Below, one piece after another: positions 43,309 to 51,731 of a stretch of DNA of 64,000 nt (position 1 is the stretch's first letter; every line of letters starts with the position of its first letter). The notes below the pieces were generated by a model, which was not told where the DNA came from, ran no database searches, and saw only the letters and a program-made list of their open reading frames with translations. The translations under genes and the position numbers were made by a program. The stretch lies in assembly GCF_050410775.1 (NCBI RefSeq), contig NZ_CP191229.1; one strand, given 5' to 3'. This DNA comes from Erwinia sp050410775 (GTDB taxonomy: Bacteria > Pseudomonadota > Gammaproteobacteria > Enterobacterales > Enterobacteriaceae).

Positions 43309-44127
43309 TTAATGTCCCGCTTCAATGTTCAATACTTTTCCCAGACCGAGAAATTTATTAGCAATAATTAACAGGCTTGCTGTGACAGAGATATAAATAA
43401 CCGAAATAGCAGCGAGGGTTGGATCGGCAAATTCACGCACATAGTTATACATCGCCACCGGCAGAGTCTGCGTCGCCTGTGTAGTGATAAACAGTGAAGC
43501 AGTAAACTCATTGAATGAAAGGATCGCCGCAAACAGCCAGCCGCCGAACAGGCCGGGTAAAATCAGCGGCACCGTTATGGTCCACAGCACACGCAGCGGT
43601 GAAGCGCCGAGGCTGGCAGCCGCCAGCTCAATGCGCTGCTCAAGGTTTTTCAGCGAGACGTACACGCTGCGCAGCACAAACGGCAGTACCAGCAGGACAT
43701 GGCAGAACACCACCAGCGCATAACCACGCCCAATCCCAAGCTGTGAAACCAGCATCAGCAGGCCCAGACCGATGGTGAAGTGCGGGATAAACAGCGGCGA
43801 CAGCAGTATCCCTTCCAGCACTTGCTTACAGGGAAAGCTGTAGCGCTCAATCGCTATCGCCAGCGTGGCGCCTATCACCACCGCCAGCGTAGAAGCCCAC
43901 GCGGTAACAATCAGCCCGGAATAGAACCCATGACGGAAATCGTCATAGTTGAGGGCGCGTTCAAACCAGCGCAGCGACCACCCCTTAGGCGGGAAAAACA
44001 GGACCGATGTGCTGCTGAATGAAGAGATAAACACCACCACGGTCGGCAGCATAACAAACGCCAGAATAGCGATGACCAGCAGCCGACCGAGCAGCGTCAC
44101 CCCTTTGTCGTGTTTCGATCGCATCAT
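43309..44127 (-). CDS. ABC transporter permease (PotC-like)
   Basis: This 272-residue inner-membrane protein has about six helices and the EAA loop LAAASLGASPLRVLWTITVPLILPG that contacts the ATPase. It belongs to the polyamine/opine/thiamine-type permease family. Its start is 1 bp from the stop of the other permease. ATG codons at 44127 and 44124 are both possible. Confidence 0.87.
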   Translation of the reverse strand: MMRSKHDKGVTLLGRLLVIAILAFVMLPTVVVFISSFSSTSVLFFPPKGWSLRWFERALNYDDFRHGFYSGLIVTAWASTLAVVIGATLAIAIERYSFPCKQVLEGILLSPLFIPHFTIGLGLLMLVSQLGIGRGYALVVFCHVLLVLPFVLRSVYVSLKNLEQRIELAAASLGASPLRVLWTITVPLILPGLFGGWLFAAILSFNEFTASLFITTQATQTLPVAMYNYVREFADPTLAAISVIYISVTASLLIIANKFLGLGKVLNIEAGH

Positions 44128-44128
44128 A

Positions 44129-44983
44129 TTAATGTCCTCCGATCGCCAGCAGCGAGCGCGTCATACGTTTCAACGAGATCAGCAGCAGAATGGTCAGCGC
44201 CAGTCCGGCAATACTCATTGCCGCAGCGAACGGGAAGTTCAGCGATGAGAAGCCAAGCTGGTAGACCATGGTAGCCACCGTGCTGACGCGTCCGCCGCCG
44301 ATCAACTGCGGCGTGGCGAAAGCGCTGAATGTCCAGGTAAAGGCCGTGGTAAGGCTGGCGACAATGCCGGGGATCGAGAGCGGAATAGTTACCGTCAGCA
44401 GCGTGCGGATTGGCCCTGCGCCCAGGCTGACGGCGGCCTTTTCGTAATCCGGATTGATGTGTGAAATGGCGGTGGCCAGCATCAGCACCATAATCGGCAT
44501 AGTGACATGCACCAGCGCCAGCACCACGCCACTCTGGGTGAACATAAACTGAATGGGTTTATCGATCAGGCCCAGCCCCAGCATCAGGCTGTTCAGGAAC
44601 CCGCTGTTACCCAACACAATAATCCACGAATAGGTGCGCACCACTTCGCCAAGAAAAAGCGGCGTAATGGCGATAATCAAAATGGTGGATTTAACCCAGG
44701 CGGTACGCGTGCGCACCAGTGCATAAGCCAACGGGTAGCTCAGCAGCAGCCCAAAGATCGCCGTTTTGGCGCTGAGCATTACCGTATTGAGAAAGGCTTC
44801 GGCATAAAGCGTTTTGAGCAGGCCGCTGAAATTGGCCAGGGTAAAGCCGCCAACGTCCAGCGAGCCTGGAATATAAGCCCGCACGCTGAACTGCATCACG
44901 GCGAACATGGCAACAACAAGCCCGAACGCCGTCAGCGTAGCGGGAATGATGAACCAGGGTAAAAATGTCGGTTTTCTCGTCAT
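44129..44983 (-). CDS. ABC transporter permease (PotB-like)
   Basis: This 284-residue permease has six helices and the EAA motif KAAVSLGAGPIRTLLTVTIPLSIPG. The open frame reaches 45145, but homologues start near the first helix, so the ATG at 44983 (MTRKPTFLPWFI) is chosen. It is the partner of the PotC-like protein; together they form the channel for the solute-binding protein encoded 73 bp upstream. Confidence 0.86.
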   Translation of the reverse strand: MTRKPTFLPWFIIPATLTAFGLVVAMFAVMQFSVRAYIPGSLDVGGFTLANFSGLLKTLYAEAFLNTVMLSAKTAIFGLLLSYPLAYALVRTRTAWVKSTILIIAITPLFLGEVVRTYSWIIVLGNSGFLNSLMLGLGLIDKPIQFMFTQSGVVLALVHVTMPIMVLMLATAISHINPDYEKAAVSLGAGPIRTLLTVTIPLSIPGIVASLTTAFTWTFSAFATPQLIGGGRVSTVATMVYQLGFSSLNFPFAAAMSIAGLALTILLLISLKRMTRSLLAIGGH

Positions 44984-45056
44984 AGACGTTGCTGCCTGAA
45001 TAAAGTGTTGCGACCAGCCATTGAGCCTGGGCGGCAGCGGGTGCCGCCCAGTTAAC

Positions 45057-46085
45057 TCAGTGAGACATGATGTTTTCGGAGAACCACTTGCGCCATTCGG
45101 CGGTTTTCTCGGCACGCAGCTGCGGATCGGTGTTGATGGTGGCATCCCACTGGGCGGCAGTGGTCAACATGCCGGGCAGCTTCGCCAGCTCTGGATCGAT
45201 ATGGGCATTGGTCACCGTTGGGCTGCCGCGATAGATCTTCGCCACCTGCTCCTGAATTTCGGGTTTTAGCGCGATATTCATGAACTTGTAGGCCAGCTCC
45301 GCATGTTTAGTCCCCTTGTTAATACCAACGGTATCTACGCCCAGGATCGCGCCTTCTTCAGGAATAGCGAGCTTAATGTTGACGCCTTCTGCCATCATGC
45401 TGTAGGCATTCATCGACAGCATCACCTGCACCGGGGTTTCGCCGGTGGAAATCAGCTGCTGGCTGTTGGCGTCGTTGGTATAGAAAGATTTGATAGTGGG
45501 AATAAGTGCTTTCAGCTTCGTCTGGCCCTGTTCCCAGTGTGCGGCATCGCTGCCTGAGAGTTTTGCAGAGACCGCAATAATATGGCTGGGGTCCCAGTCT
45601 GGCAGAGCCAGCGAGCCCTTCAGTTCAGGCTTCCAAAGATCGTTCCAGCTGGTGAAAGTTTCGCCTTCGGGTACGAGGTCCGGACGATAACCTATGGTGT
45701 AGACATAGCCCCACACGCCCAGGTGATAAGGGCTGACCTTAGCCTGCTTAACCAGGTTAACTGCATTGGGGATTTTGCTCATGTCCAGCTTTTCGAACAG
45801 GCCGCTGTTGGCATACAGGAAGCCAATGTGCGCGGTAGTAAAGGTCACATCTGTTTCCGGCGAGCCGCCAGCCAGTTTGGCTTTATTCAGACGGTCAATG
45901 GTGCCGCCGGTAACAAACTGCACTTCCACGCCGGTCTCTTTGGTGAACTCTTTCGCGATGGTTTGATCAATCAGATCTTTGAAGCTGCCGCCCCAGGTAC
46001 TGACGATGAGCTTTTCTGCGGCCATCGCATTTCCCGTACTCAGCACGCTGGTCAACAATGTTAAGGCATAAATCTTACGCAACAT
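45057..46085 (-). CDS. extracellular solute-binding protein (PotD/spermidine-putrescine type)
   Basis: This 342-residue periplasmic protein has a signal peptide (1-22, ending AMA) followed by KLIVSTWGGSFKDLID, the usual start of polyamine/opine/thiamine-type binding proteins. The WGYVYTIGYRPDLVP and TSWNDLWKPELKGSLALPD segments are diagnostic. Polyamine-specific pocket residues could not be verified, so cargo remains open. It is the first gene of the left half of the split ABC operon and is divergent from the LysR gene. Confidence 0.86.
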   Translation of the reverse strand: MLRKIYALTLLTSVLSTGNAMAAEKLIVSTWGGSFKDLIDQTIAKEFTKETGVEVQFVTGGTIDRLNKAKLAGGSPETDVTFTTAHIGFLYANSGLFEKLDMSKIPNAVNLVKQAKVSPYHLGVWGYVYTIGYRPDLVPEGETFTSWNDLWKPELKGSLALPDWDPSHIIAVSAKLSGSDAAHWEQGQTKLKALIPTIKSFYTNDANSQQLISTGETPVQVMLSMNAYSMMAEGVNIKLAIPEEGAILGVDTVGINKGTKHAELAYKFMNIALKPEIQEQVAKIYRGSPTVTNAHIDPELAKLPGMLTTAAQWDATINTDPQLRAEKTAEWRKWFSENIMSH

Positions 46086-46444
46086 ATTCTCGTCCCCAAT
46101 GAATGAAATGACTGTTGTAACGGCTATTGACCACCGACGACTTCACGCGCTGCTCCAAAATAGTGCAAAGGCGGTCTTCTGGTGTGGGATCGATTCTGTC
46201 GTGAACCGTTGAGCCGGTAAAACAGCATTTCCCTCGCCCTTGCGTCAGAATTTCTGACGCTAAAAGTCGCGCGGTTTTACAACGGGTTTTCTTAAGCAGT
46301 GATGAGGCAGAAGCGAATGGGACATCCTGCTCAGGCAGGCGATTATGCATTTATCTGCCAGCGGGCATGATAAATGCATGACAAGAAGCACAATCATAAT
46401 GACTGGCGCGACAAGATCGCGCCGGCGCCGCCAGGAGAACCTGC
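46086..46444. promoter_or_regulatory. 359-bp divergent control region with a large palindrome (46345-46379)
   Basis: This gene-free stretch separates the solute-binding protein from the LysR gene. It contains a perfect 11-bp inverted repeat, ATGCATTTATC (46345-46355) and GATAAATGCAT (46369-46379). Nested in the 13-nt spacer, TGCC (46356-46359) pairs with GGCA (46364-46367), so the dyad is nearly continuous apart from one bulged T. It sits 65-100 bp upstream of the LysR start, where autoregulatory LysR sites usually lie. No coding signal was found in the rest. Confidence 0.6.
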
Positions 46445-47407
46445 ATGCTCAGTCGCATAACCCAACGTCAGCTGGAATATTTTGTCGCTTCCGGAGAGGC
46501 GGGCAGCATCATAGGCGCATCGGAGCGTATTCATGTTTCCTCGCCGTCGATTTCCGCCGCCATCACCCACATCGAGGCTGAGCTCGGCGTACAGCTGTTT
46601 GTACGCCATCATGCGCAGGGGGTTTCGCTCACCACGATTGGCCATCTGGTATTGAAAGAGGCGAAGCTAATCCTGGTGCAGATGTCGAACCTTTACACCA
46701 TCGCCTCAGAGTCGTTCAACAGCGTGCGTGGTCCGCTGCGCGTGGGCTGCCTGGATACGCTGGCCCCGATGCTGACGCCTGAGCTGGTATTCGGCTTTGG
46801 CCGCGCCTTTCCCGGCGTGCGCATTACTCTGGTAGAGGGCAACCATGAACAGTTGCTGAAGCAGCTGCGCTCTGCCGATATTGATATCGCGCTGACCTAC
46901 GATCTGGTGCCTGCTAATGATATCTCTTTTCAGTCGCTGGCCCAGCTGCCGCCCTATGTGATGGTGGGGGAGCATCATCCTTTTGCCACGCAGTCGGCGG
47001 TGACCCTGCAGGATTTAGCCAGCCAGCCTATGGTGCTGCTGGATATGCCCTGGAGCCGCGAATACTTTCTCAGCCTGTTCAGCGAGGCTGGCGTGACGCC
47101 CAATATCGTTATGCGCTCCAGCAACATTGAGGTGGTGCGGGCTATGGTGGCAAACGGCGTCGGCTTTGGCATCGCCAATGTGCGGCCAAAGGCTAACCTC
47201 TCTCAGGACGGCAAGCGGGTGATCCGCGTGCGGCTTGCGGGAGTGAATAAGCCGATGCAGCTCGGCTATGCCACTGTGGCACACGTGCAGCAGTCGATGG
47301 TGGTCAATGCCTTCGCCGAACGCTGCCGGATGTTTATTTCGGACCAGTACATTCCAGGCATGGCCGCACCAAGCTATTTCGATCCGCAGGTGGTGAGCGT
47401 AGCGTAA
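46445..47407 (+). CDS. LysR-family transcriptional regulator
   Basis: This 320-residue regulator has an N-terminal winged helix (about residues 5-65, RQLEYFVASGEAGSIIGASERIHVSSPSIS region) and a PBP-like effector domain (about 90-300). GGAGAA lies 5 nt before the ATG. It splits the ABC-transporter island: permeases and binding protein to the left, ATPase and enzymes to the right, both read away from or toward it on the minus strand. It is the obvious candidate activator of both groups, with the palindrome at 46345 as its likely site. Confidence 0.88.
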   Translation: MLSRITQRQLEYFVASGEAGSIIGASERIHVSSPSISAAITHIEAELGVQLFVRHHAQGVSLTTIGHLVLKEAKLILVQMSNLYTIASESFNSVRGPLRVGCLDTLAPMLTPELVFGFGRAFPGVRITLVEGNHEQLLKQLRSADIDIALTYDLVPANDISFQSLAQLPPYVMVGEHHPFATQSAVTLQDLASQPMVLLDMPWSREYFLSLFSEAGVTPNIVMRSSNIEVVRAMVANGVGFGIANVRPKANLSQDGKRVIRVRLAGVNKPMQLGYATVAHVQQSMVVNAFAERCRMFISDQYIPGMAAPSYFDPQVVSVA

Positions 47408-47413
47408 TTCAGA

Positions 47414-47435
47414 CGCCTCTCCTGGCAGAGAGGCG
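47414..47435. terminator. hairpin between LysR gene and 2-hydroxyacid dehydrogenase gene
   Basis: CGCCTCTC (47414-47421) pairs with GAGAGGCG (47428-47435) around CTGGCA, exactly between the stops of two convergent genes. Confidence 0.65.
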
Positions 47436-47436
47436 A

Positions 47437-48366
47437 TTAGTAGCCACGTGCTGGAAAGACCTGGTTCAGAACCGGCTCGCCCCGTGCCAGACGCTGGATA
47501 TTTTCGGCTACCTGCTGCGCGGCGGTGGCGGGAATCGCTACCGAGGCCAGATGCGGCGTTATCAGCACATTGTCCATTGCCCACAGCGGATCGTCCGGCG
47601 GCAGCGGCTCACGATCGAAGACATCCAGCGTGGCCTCGCCGATATTTCCGTTGCTTAACGCCAGCGTCAGGGCGGCCTGATCCACAATGGCACCGCGAGA
47701 AACGTTGATAAAAGCCCCTCCGCGAGGCAGCTTCGCCAGCCTCTCTGCGCTGAGCAGGCCCTGCGTTTGCGGCGTCAGCGGTAGCATAACCACTAAAATG
47801 TCGCTCCCGGAGAGAAAATCATCCAGCGACGCCATGCCACTGCGGCAAACGATCCCTTCCAGCGATTTTTGCGAGCGGGACCAGCCGCGTACGTCAAAGC
47901 CCTGCCTGGCCAGCTCCATCGCCGCATAAGACCCCAGTTCTCCCAGCCCCAGCACGCCAACGCGCACTGTTGACGGCAACCGTGGATGCAGATAGTGCCA
48001 GCGATGTTCGCGCTGCGCACGCTCGAAAGCCGGAATATCGCGCGCATAGCGCAAGACGGCAAACAGCACATATCCCGCCATCATTCGCCCCATGTTCGGG
48101 TCAGATAAACGGATAATGGGGATCTCAGGCAAATCATCCCGCCCCACCAGTGAATCAACGCCTGCGCCAAGGTTAACCAGCAGTTTTAGATTGCGATAGG
48201 GGCCAAAAAAGCCGTGCGGGGGTTTCCAGACCAGCGCAAATTCAACGGCGTCGGGATCTTTTACTTCCCCGGCACGGCAAAGGGTTATTCCCGGCAGATA
48301 AGGTGACAGCAACGCTGACCACTCCTCAAAGCTGTCGAACTCGCTGTAAAACACCAGGGTTCTCAT
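47437..48366 (-). CDS. D-isomer 2-hydroxyacid dehydrogenase (GhrA-like)
   Basis: This 309-residue NAD(P)H-dependent reductase of 2-oxo acids (glyoxylate/hydroxypyruvate type) has the Rossmann motif LGLGELGSYAAMEL, catalytic Arg in FINVSRGAIVD, Glu in DVFDREPLP, and His in ITPHLAS. It overlaps the aroQ-like gene by 4 bp (ATGA) and is the last gene of the right-hand group. Pairing with the alpha-hydroxyacid oxidase at 40721 suggests a 2-hydroxy/2-oxo acid intermediate in the pathway. Confidence 0.85.
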   Translation of the reverse strand: MRTLVFYSEFDSFEEWSALLSPYLPGITLCRAGEVKDPDAVEFALVWKPPHGFFGPYRNLKLLVNLGAGVDSLVGRDDLPEIPIIRLSDPNMGRMMAGYVLFAVLRYARDIPAFERAQREHRWHYLHPRLPSTVRVGVLGLGELGSYAAMELARQGFDVRGWSRSQKSLEGIVCRSGMASLDDFLSGSDILVVMLPLTPQTQGLLSAERLAKLPRGGAFINVSRGAIVDQAALTLALSNGNIGEATLDVFDREPLPPDDPLWAMDNVLITPHLASVAIPATAAQQVAENIQRLARGEPVLNQVFPARGY

Positions 48367-48812
48367 GCGGTTTTTGCTCCGGCCAGGCTGACCACCGCGT
48401 CGATAGCCAGTTCATAGCCCAGTACGCCCAGCCCGGCAATGACGCCGGTTGCCGCTTTAGAAACCATTGAATGATGGCGGAACGGTTCGCGCTGCCAGAT
48501 ATTGCTCATGTGCACTTCGATTACCGGACCGTCAAACATCAGAAGCGCGTCCAGGATTGGCACCGAGCTGTAGGTCAGGCCTGCCGCGTTGATGATCAGC
48601 CCGGCAGCGTGCTGACGCGCTTCCTGGATCCAGTCGACCAGCACGCCCTCGTGGTTGCTCTGGCGAAAGACCAGCGTAATACCAAGTGATTCAGCACGGC
48701 AATGACAGGATTCAACGATGCTGGCAAAGCTCTCGCTACCGTAGGTGCCGCTTTTATCCAGGCCGTACAGGTTGGCATTGGGCCCGTTAAGAAAATAGAT
48801 CTGCTGTGACAT
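48363..48812 (-). CDS. type II 3-dehydroquinate dehydratase paralogue with altered active site
   Basis: This 149-residue protein has the whole type II dehydroquinase frame: NGPNANLYG at the start, QSNHEG, EVHMSN and QREPFRHHS. In M. tuberculosis numbering, which aligns without gaps, Tyr24, Asn75, Asp88, Glu99, His101, Arg108 and Arg112 are kept, but the essential lid Arg19 is Asp and His81 is Tyr. True dehydroquinase activity is therefore doubtful. Enterobacteria make aromatic amino acids with type I AroD, so this copy is likely catabolic or repurposed. AGGAG precedes the ATG; GST lies 12 bp upstream. Confidence 0.82.
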   Translation of the reverse strand: MSQQIYFLNGPNANLYGLDKSGTYGSESFASIVESCHCRAESLGITLVFRQSNHEGVLVDWIQEARQHAAGLIINAAGLTYSSVPILDALLMFDGPVIEVHMSNIWQREPFRHHSMVSKAATGVIAGLGVLGYELAIDAVVSLAGAKTA

Positions 48813-48824
48813 GCGAGCTCCTGG

Positions 48825-49436
48825 TTAAACATGAGGGCGCGTGGCAGCCATGGCCGGATGCGCATCGAAAGTGGCGAACCAGGCAGCGGTTTGGGGATGG
48901 TCCCTCCGCCAGTTAAGTCCGGCAAAGCGGAAGTCGAGGTAGCCCAGCCCGCAGCCGACGGTAATCAGCCCCAGATCGTCAGGCAATGGGTGGAAACAGG
49001 ACGCATGACGTTCAATTTCAGCCAGCGCGGCGGCAACCTTATTCAGCTGCGCCTCAGTCCATTTTTCCCACTGTTTCTCCTGCGGGCGGGCGCTAATCTC
49101 GTAGCGTGCCAGCAGGGCTGCATCCAGCAGGCCATCGCCCAGCGCTTGCCGCGTGAGCGAGATCCAGCGGGCATCGCCACGCTCAGGGATTAATGTGCCG
49201 CTGGCTCTGGCGTTGAGGTAGTCGCAAATCACCCGGCTGTCATACAGGCATATCCCCTCTTCTGTCCGCAGAGCAGGTACTTTGGCTAACGGATTAAAAG
49301 CGGCGATGCGCTCATCACGTTCAACAGGATGAGCCGCCGACGCCAGCAGCTCAATCTCCTCCGCCAGGCCAAGGCAACGCGCCGCCACCATCACCTTACG
49401 CACATAGGGCGAGGTGGAAGCGTAATAAAGCTGCAT
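48825..49436 (-). CDS. glutathione S-transferase family protein
   Basis: This 203-residue protein has a thioredoxin-like N-domain (LYYASTSPYVRKVMVAAR with a Ser in the usual catalytic position, and VPALRTEEGICLYDSRVICDYL carrying the cis-Pro and glutathione-binding Ser) and an all-helical C-domain. It resembles E. coli YibF-type GSTs. The ATG at 49436 overlaps the stop of the upstream quinone oxidoreductase gene by one base (TGATG); a GTG one codon earlier is an alternative. Confidence 0.83.
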   Translation of the reverse strand: MQLYYASTSPYVRKVMVAARCLGLAEEIELLASAAHPVERDERIAAFNPLAKVPALRTEEGICLYDSRVICDYLNARASGTLIPERGDARWISLTRQALGDGLLDAALLARYEISARPQEKQWEKWTEAQLNKVAAALAEIERHASCFHPLPDDLGLITVGCGLGYLDFRFAGLNWRRDHPQTAAWFATFDAHPAMAATRPHV

Positions 49437-50446
49437 CACAGAACACCCCCGGCGTTATCTGTCTGCAACACTACTTTGCCGATGTTAGCGTTAGCTTCAA
49501 GGATGCGATGGGCTTCAGCCGCCTGCTGCAAAGGCAGCGTCTGATAAAGCGTTGGCAAGATTTTGCCTGCAGCCACCAGCGGCATCAGATGGTCACGGAT
49601 GCACTGAGCCAGCCGTGCTTTCTCAGCCACGCTTTTTGGTCGTAGCGTGGAGGAAGTCAGGCTAAGGCTTTTACGCATCACTAGCTGAAGATCCAGCTCG
49701 ATTTTCGCTCCCTGCATAAAGGCCAGACTGACATGGCGCCCCCCCGGAGCAAGGACGCTCAGATTACGCGCAACATAGTCGCCGCCGACATTATCCAGCA
49801 CTATATCCACGCCCTTGCCGTGAGTTTCATCCACGATCGCGGCAACAAAATCTTCGTTATGGCGATCGATCGCCCGCCATACGCCGAGCTGCTGTAGCGA
49901 AGCAATTTTCTCATTGCCGCCGGCTGTAGCAATGACGCGCGCCCCGAGGGCCTGAGCGCACTGAATAGCGAAAGTCCCCACGCCGCTGGCCGCACCGTGG
50001 ATAAGCACAGTTTCGCCGGGCATTAGCCGTCCCAGTTCGAACAGGTTGTGCCAGACAGTGAAAGCGGCTTCCGGGAGACCAGCCGCGTGACGTAAAGACA
50101 GGTTATCGGGCACTGGCAGGCAAAGTTCGGCCCTTGCAACGGCATACTGGGCGTAGCCACCACCGCTCAGAAGCGCCATCACCGGGGTGCCGACCGCAGG
50201 GCTTTTCACGCCATCCCCCAACGCGACTACAATGCCGGAGACTTCGAGACCCAGAATATCCATACTGCCGGGCGGCAGCGGCATTCCGTTGCGCTGCATA
50301 ATATCGGGGCGGTTAACGCCTGCGGCTGCCACGCGGATTAGTACCTCACCAGCGCCCGCCTCCGGCACCGGACGCTGCACGACCTGTAACACTTCTGCTC
50401 CGCCCGGCTTGCTGGCGATTATGGCGTTCATCATTTCGGGTATCAT
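49436..50446 (-). CDS. NAD(P)H:quinone oxidoreductase (zinc-independent MDR, PIG3/QorA type)
   Basis: This 336-residue medium-chain reductase lacks the zinc cysteines of alcohol dehydrogenases. It has the substrate-domain GVNRPDIMQRNGMPLPPG, the nucleotide-binding HGAASGVGTFAIQCAQALGARVIATAG, and DIVLDNVGGDYV. These features match PIG3-type quinone oxidoreductases. It is 11 bp downstream of the ABC ATPase gene. Confidence 0.84.
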   Translation of the reverse strand: MIPEMMNAIIASKPGGAEVLQVVQRPVPEAGAGEVLIRVAAAGVNRPDIMQRNGMPLPPGSMDILGLEVSGIVVALGDGVKSPAVGTPVMALLSGGGYAQYAVARAELCLPVPDNLSLRHAAGLPEAAFTVWHNLFELGRLMPGETVLIHGAASGVGTFAIQCAQALGARVIATAGGNEKIASLQQLGVWRAIDRHNEDFVAAIVDETHGKGVDIVLDNVGGDYVARNLSVLAPGGRHVSLAFMQGAKIELDLQLVMRKSLSLTSSTLRPKSVAEKARLAQCIRDHLMPLVAAGKILPTLYQTLPLQQAAEAHRILEANANIGKVVLQTDNAGGVL

Positions 50447-50457
50447 GAATGTTGTCC

Positions 50458-51600
50458 CTACTTTTCGCTGGTGAAGGCGCAGACGCCCTCATCGGCAAAA
50501 CTTACGCCGACCACGCTGCCGACCGGCCAGCGGGTGAGTGAATCCAGCCCGGACTGACGCGCAAACAGCATGGCGCTGCCTAAGGCCGGCACATCCAGAT
50601 GCACATCAACATGATCGCCCTGAAACACATGGGTGATCACCGTGGCGCTGAGGCAGGAATCCGGGCCAAGTGGACCGAGCTGCATGTTCTCAGGCCGGAC
50701 ATATACATCCAGCCGTTCGCCAATGGTGCCCTGTACTCGTTCAGCGGGCAGGCGCAGCGCGTTACCGCCCAGTTCAATCACCGCCAGGGTATCGCGGCCA
50801 GCATAGCGTCCTGGCAAAATATTCACGTCGCCGACAAAGCCTGCAACAAAAGGATCGTCTGGCCGCCGATAGATCTCATCCGGCGAGCCGATTTGCCGCA
50901 CATGCCCTGCCGACATCACTACCACTCGATCGCTCATACTTAGCGCCTCGCCCTGATCGTGTGTCACAAACACGGTGGTCACACCCAGCTTGCGCTGAAT
51001 AGCCTTCAGCTCTACCTGCATCGACAGACGCAGGTTTTTATCCAGCGCAGAAAAAGGTTCATCCAGCAGCAACACCTTCGGGCGGATCACCAGTGCACGC
51101 GCCAGTGCGACGCGCTGCTGCTGACCGCCGGAGAGTTCACGCGGTTTACGATGGCCGAACCCTGCCAGCTTAACCAGCGCCAGGGCCTGCTCAACGCGTC
51201 CGGCGATTTCTGCCTTTGGCACGCCACGCATCCGCAGCCCATAACCCACGTTCTTTTCTACCGTCATGTGTGGAAAAAGCGCATAGTTCTGAAACACAAT
51301 GCCAATTTCGCGCTGATAGGGCGGGATTTCCGTTACCAGTTCACCATCAATAAATATTTCGCCGCCGTCGGCCTCGGCAAAGCCGGCCATCAGGTTGAGC
51401 AAGGTGGTTTTGCCGCAGCCGGAAGGTCCCAGCAGCGTGATAAATTCCCCTTCTTTAATGGTCAGGGAAATTTTATGCAGGGCGATGGCGTCGCCAAAGC
51501 GTTTCAGCACGCCATCCAGCCGAACGGCGATCGGGGTTTTTACCGGCGCGTCAGGGATACGCTCGGCCTGTGGGAATGGGGTAACTTCTGCGCTTACCAT
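50458..51600 (-). CDS. ABC transporter ATPase (PotA-like)
   Basis: This 380-residue ATPase has Walker A (GPSGCGKTT), Q-loop (IVFQNYALFPHMTVEKNV), signature LSGGQQQRVALARAL, Walker B (LLLDEPFSALD), H-loop (VTHDQGEAL) and a C-terminal TOBE region (from about 280). It belongs with the permeases and binding protein at 43309-46085 although it is separated from them by six genes including LysR. CTGGAG lies upstream of the ATG. Confidence 0.88.
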   Translation of the reverse strand: MVSAEVTPFPQAERIPDAPVKTPIAVRLDGVLKRFGDAIALHKISLTIKEGEFITLLGPSGCGKTTLLNLMAGFAEADGGEIFIDGELVTEIPPYQREIGIVFQNYALFPHMTVEKNVGYGLRMRGVPKAEIAGRVEQALALVKLAGFGHRKPRELSGGQQQRVALARALVIRPKVLLLDEPFSALDKNLRLSMQVELKAIQRKLGVTTVFVTHDQGEALSMSDRVVVMSAGHVRQIGSPDEIYRRPDDPFVAGFVGDVNILPGRYAGRDTLAVIELGGNALRLPAERVQGTIGERLDVYVRPENMQLGPLGPDSCLSATVITHVFQGDHVDVHLDVPALGSAMLFARQSGLDSLTRWPVGSVVGVSFADEGVCAFTSEK

Positions 51601-51731
51601 GAGATCTCCAGAAAACGGGGCTGTTATTGCTTGCCAGCAGCATACGGCTTCTTTGCGCCTTACGCGGTTAGTGCTTCCTGAAGCTGACGTTTGGAAAACA
51701 TAAAGCAGGGGCTGAGCCTGCGCTGAACGGG

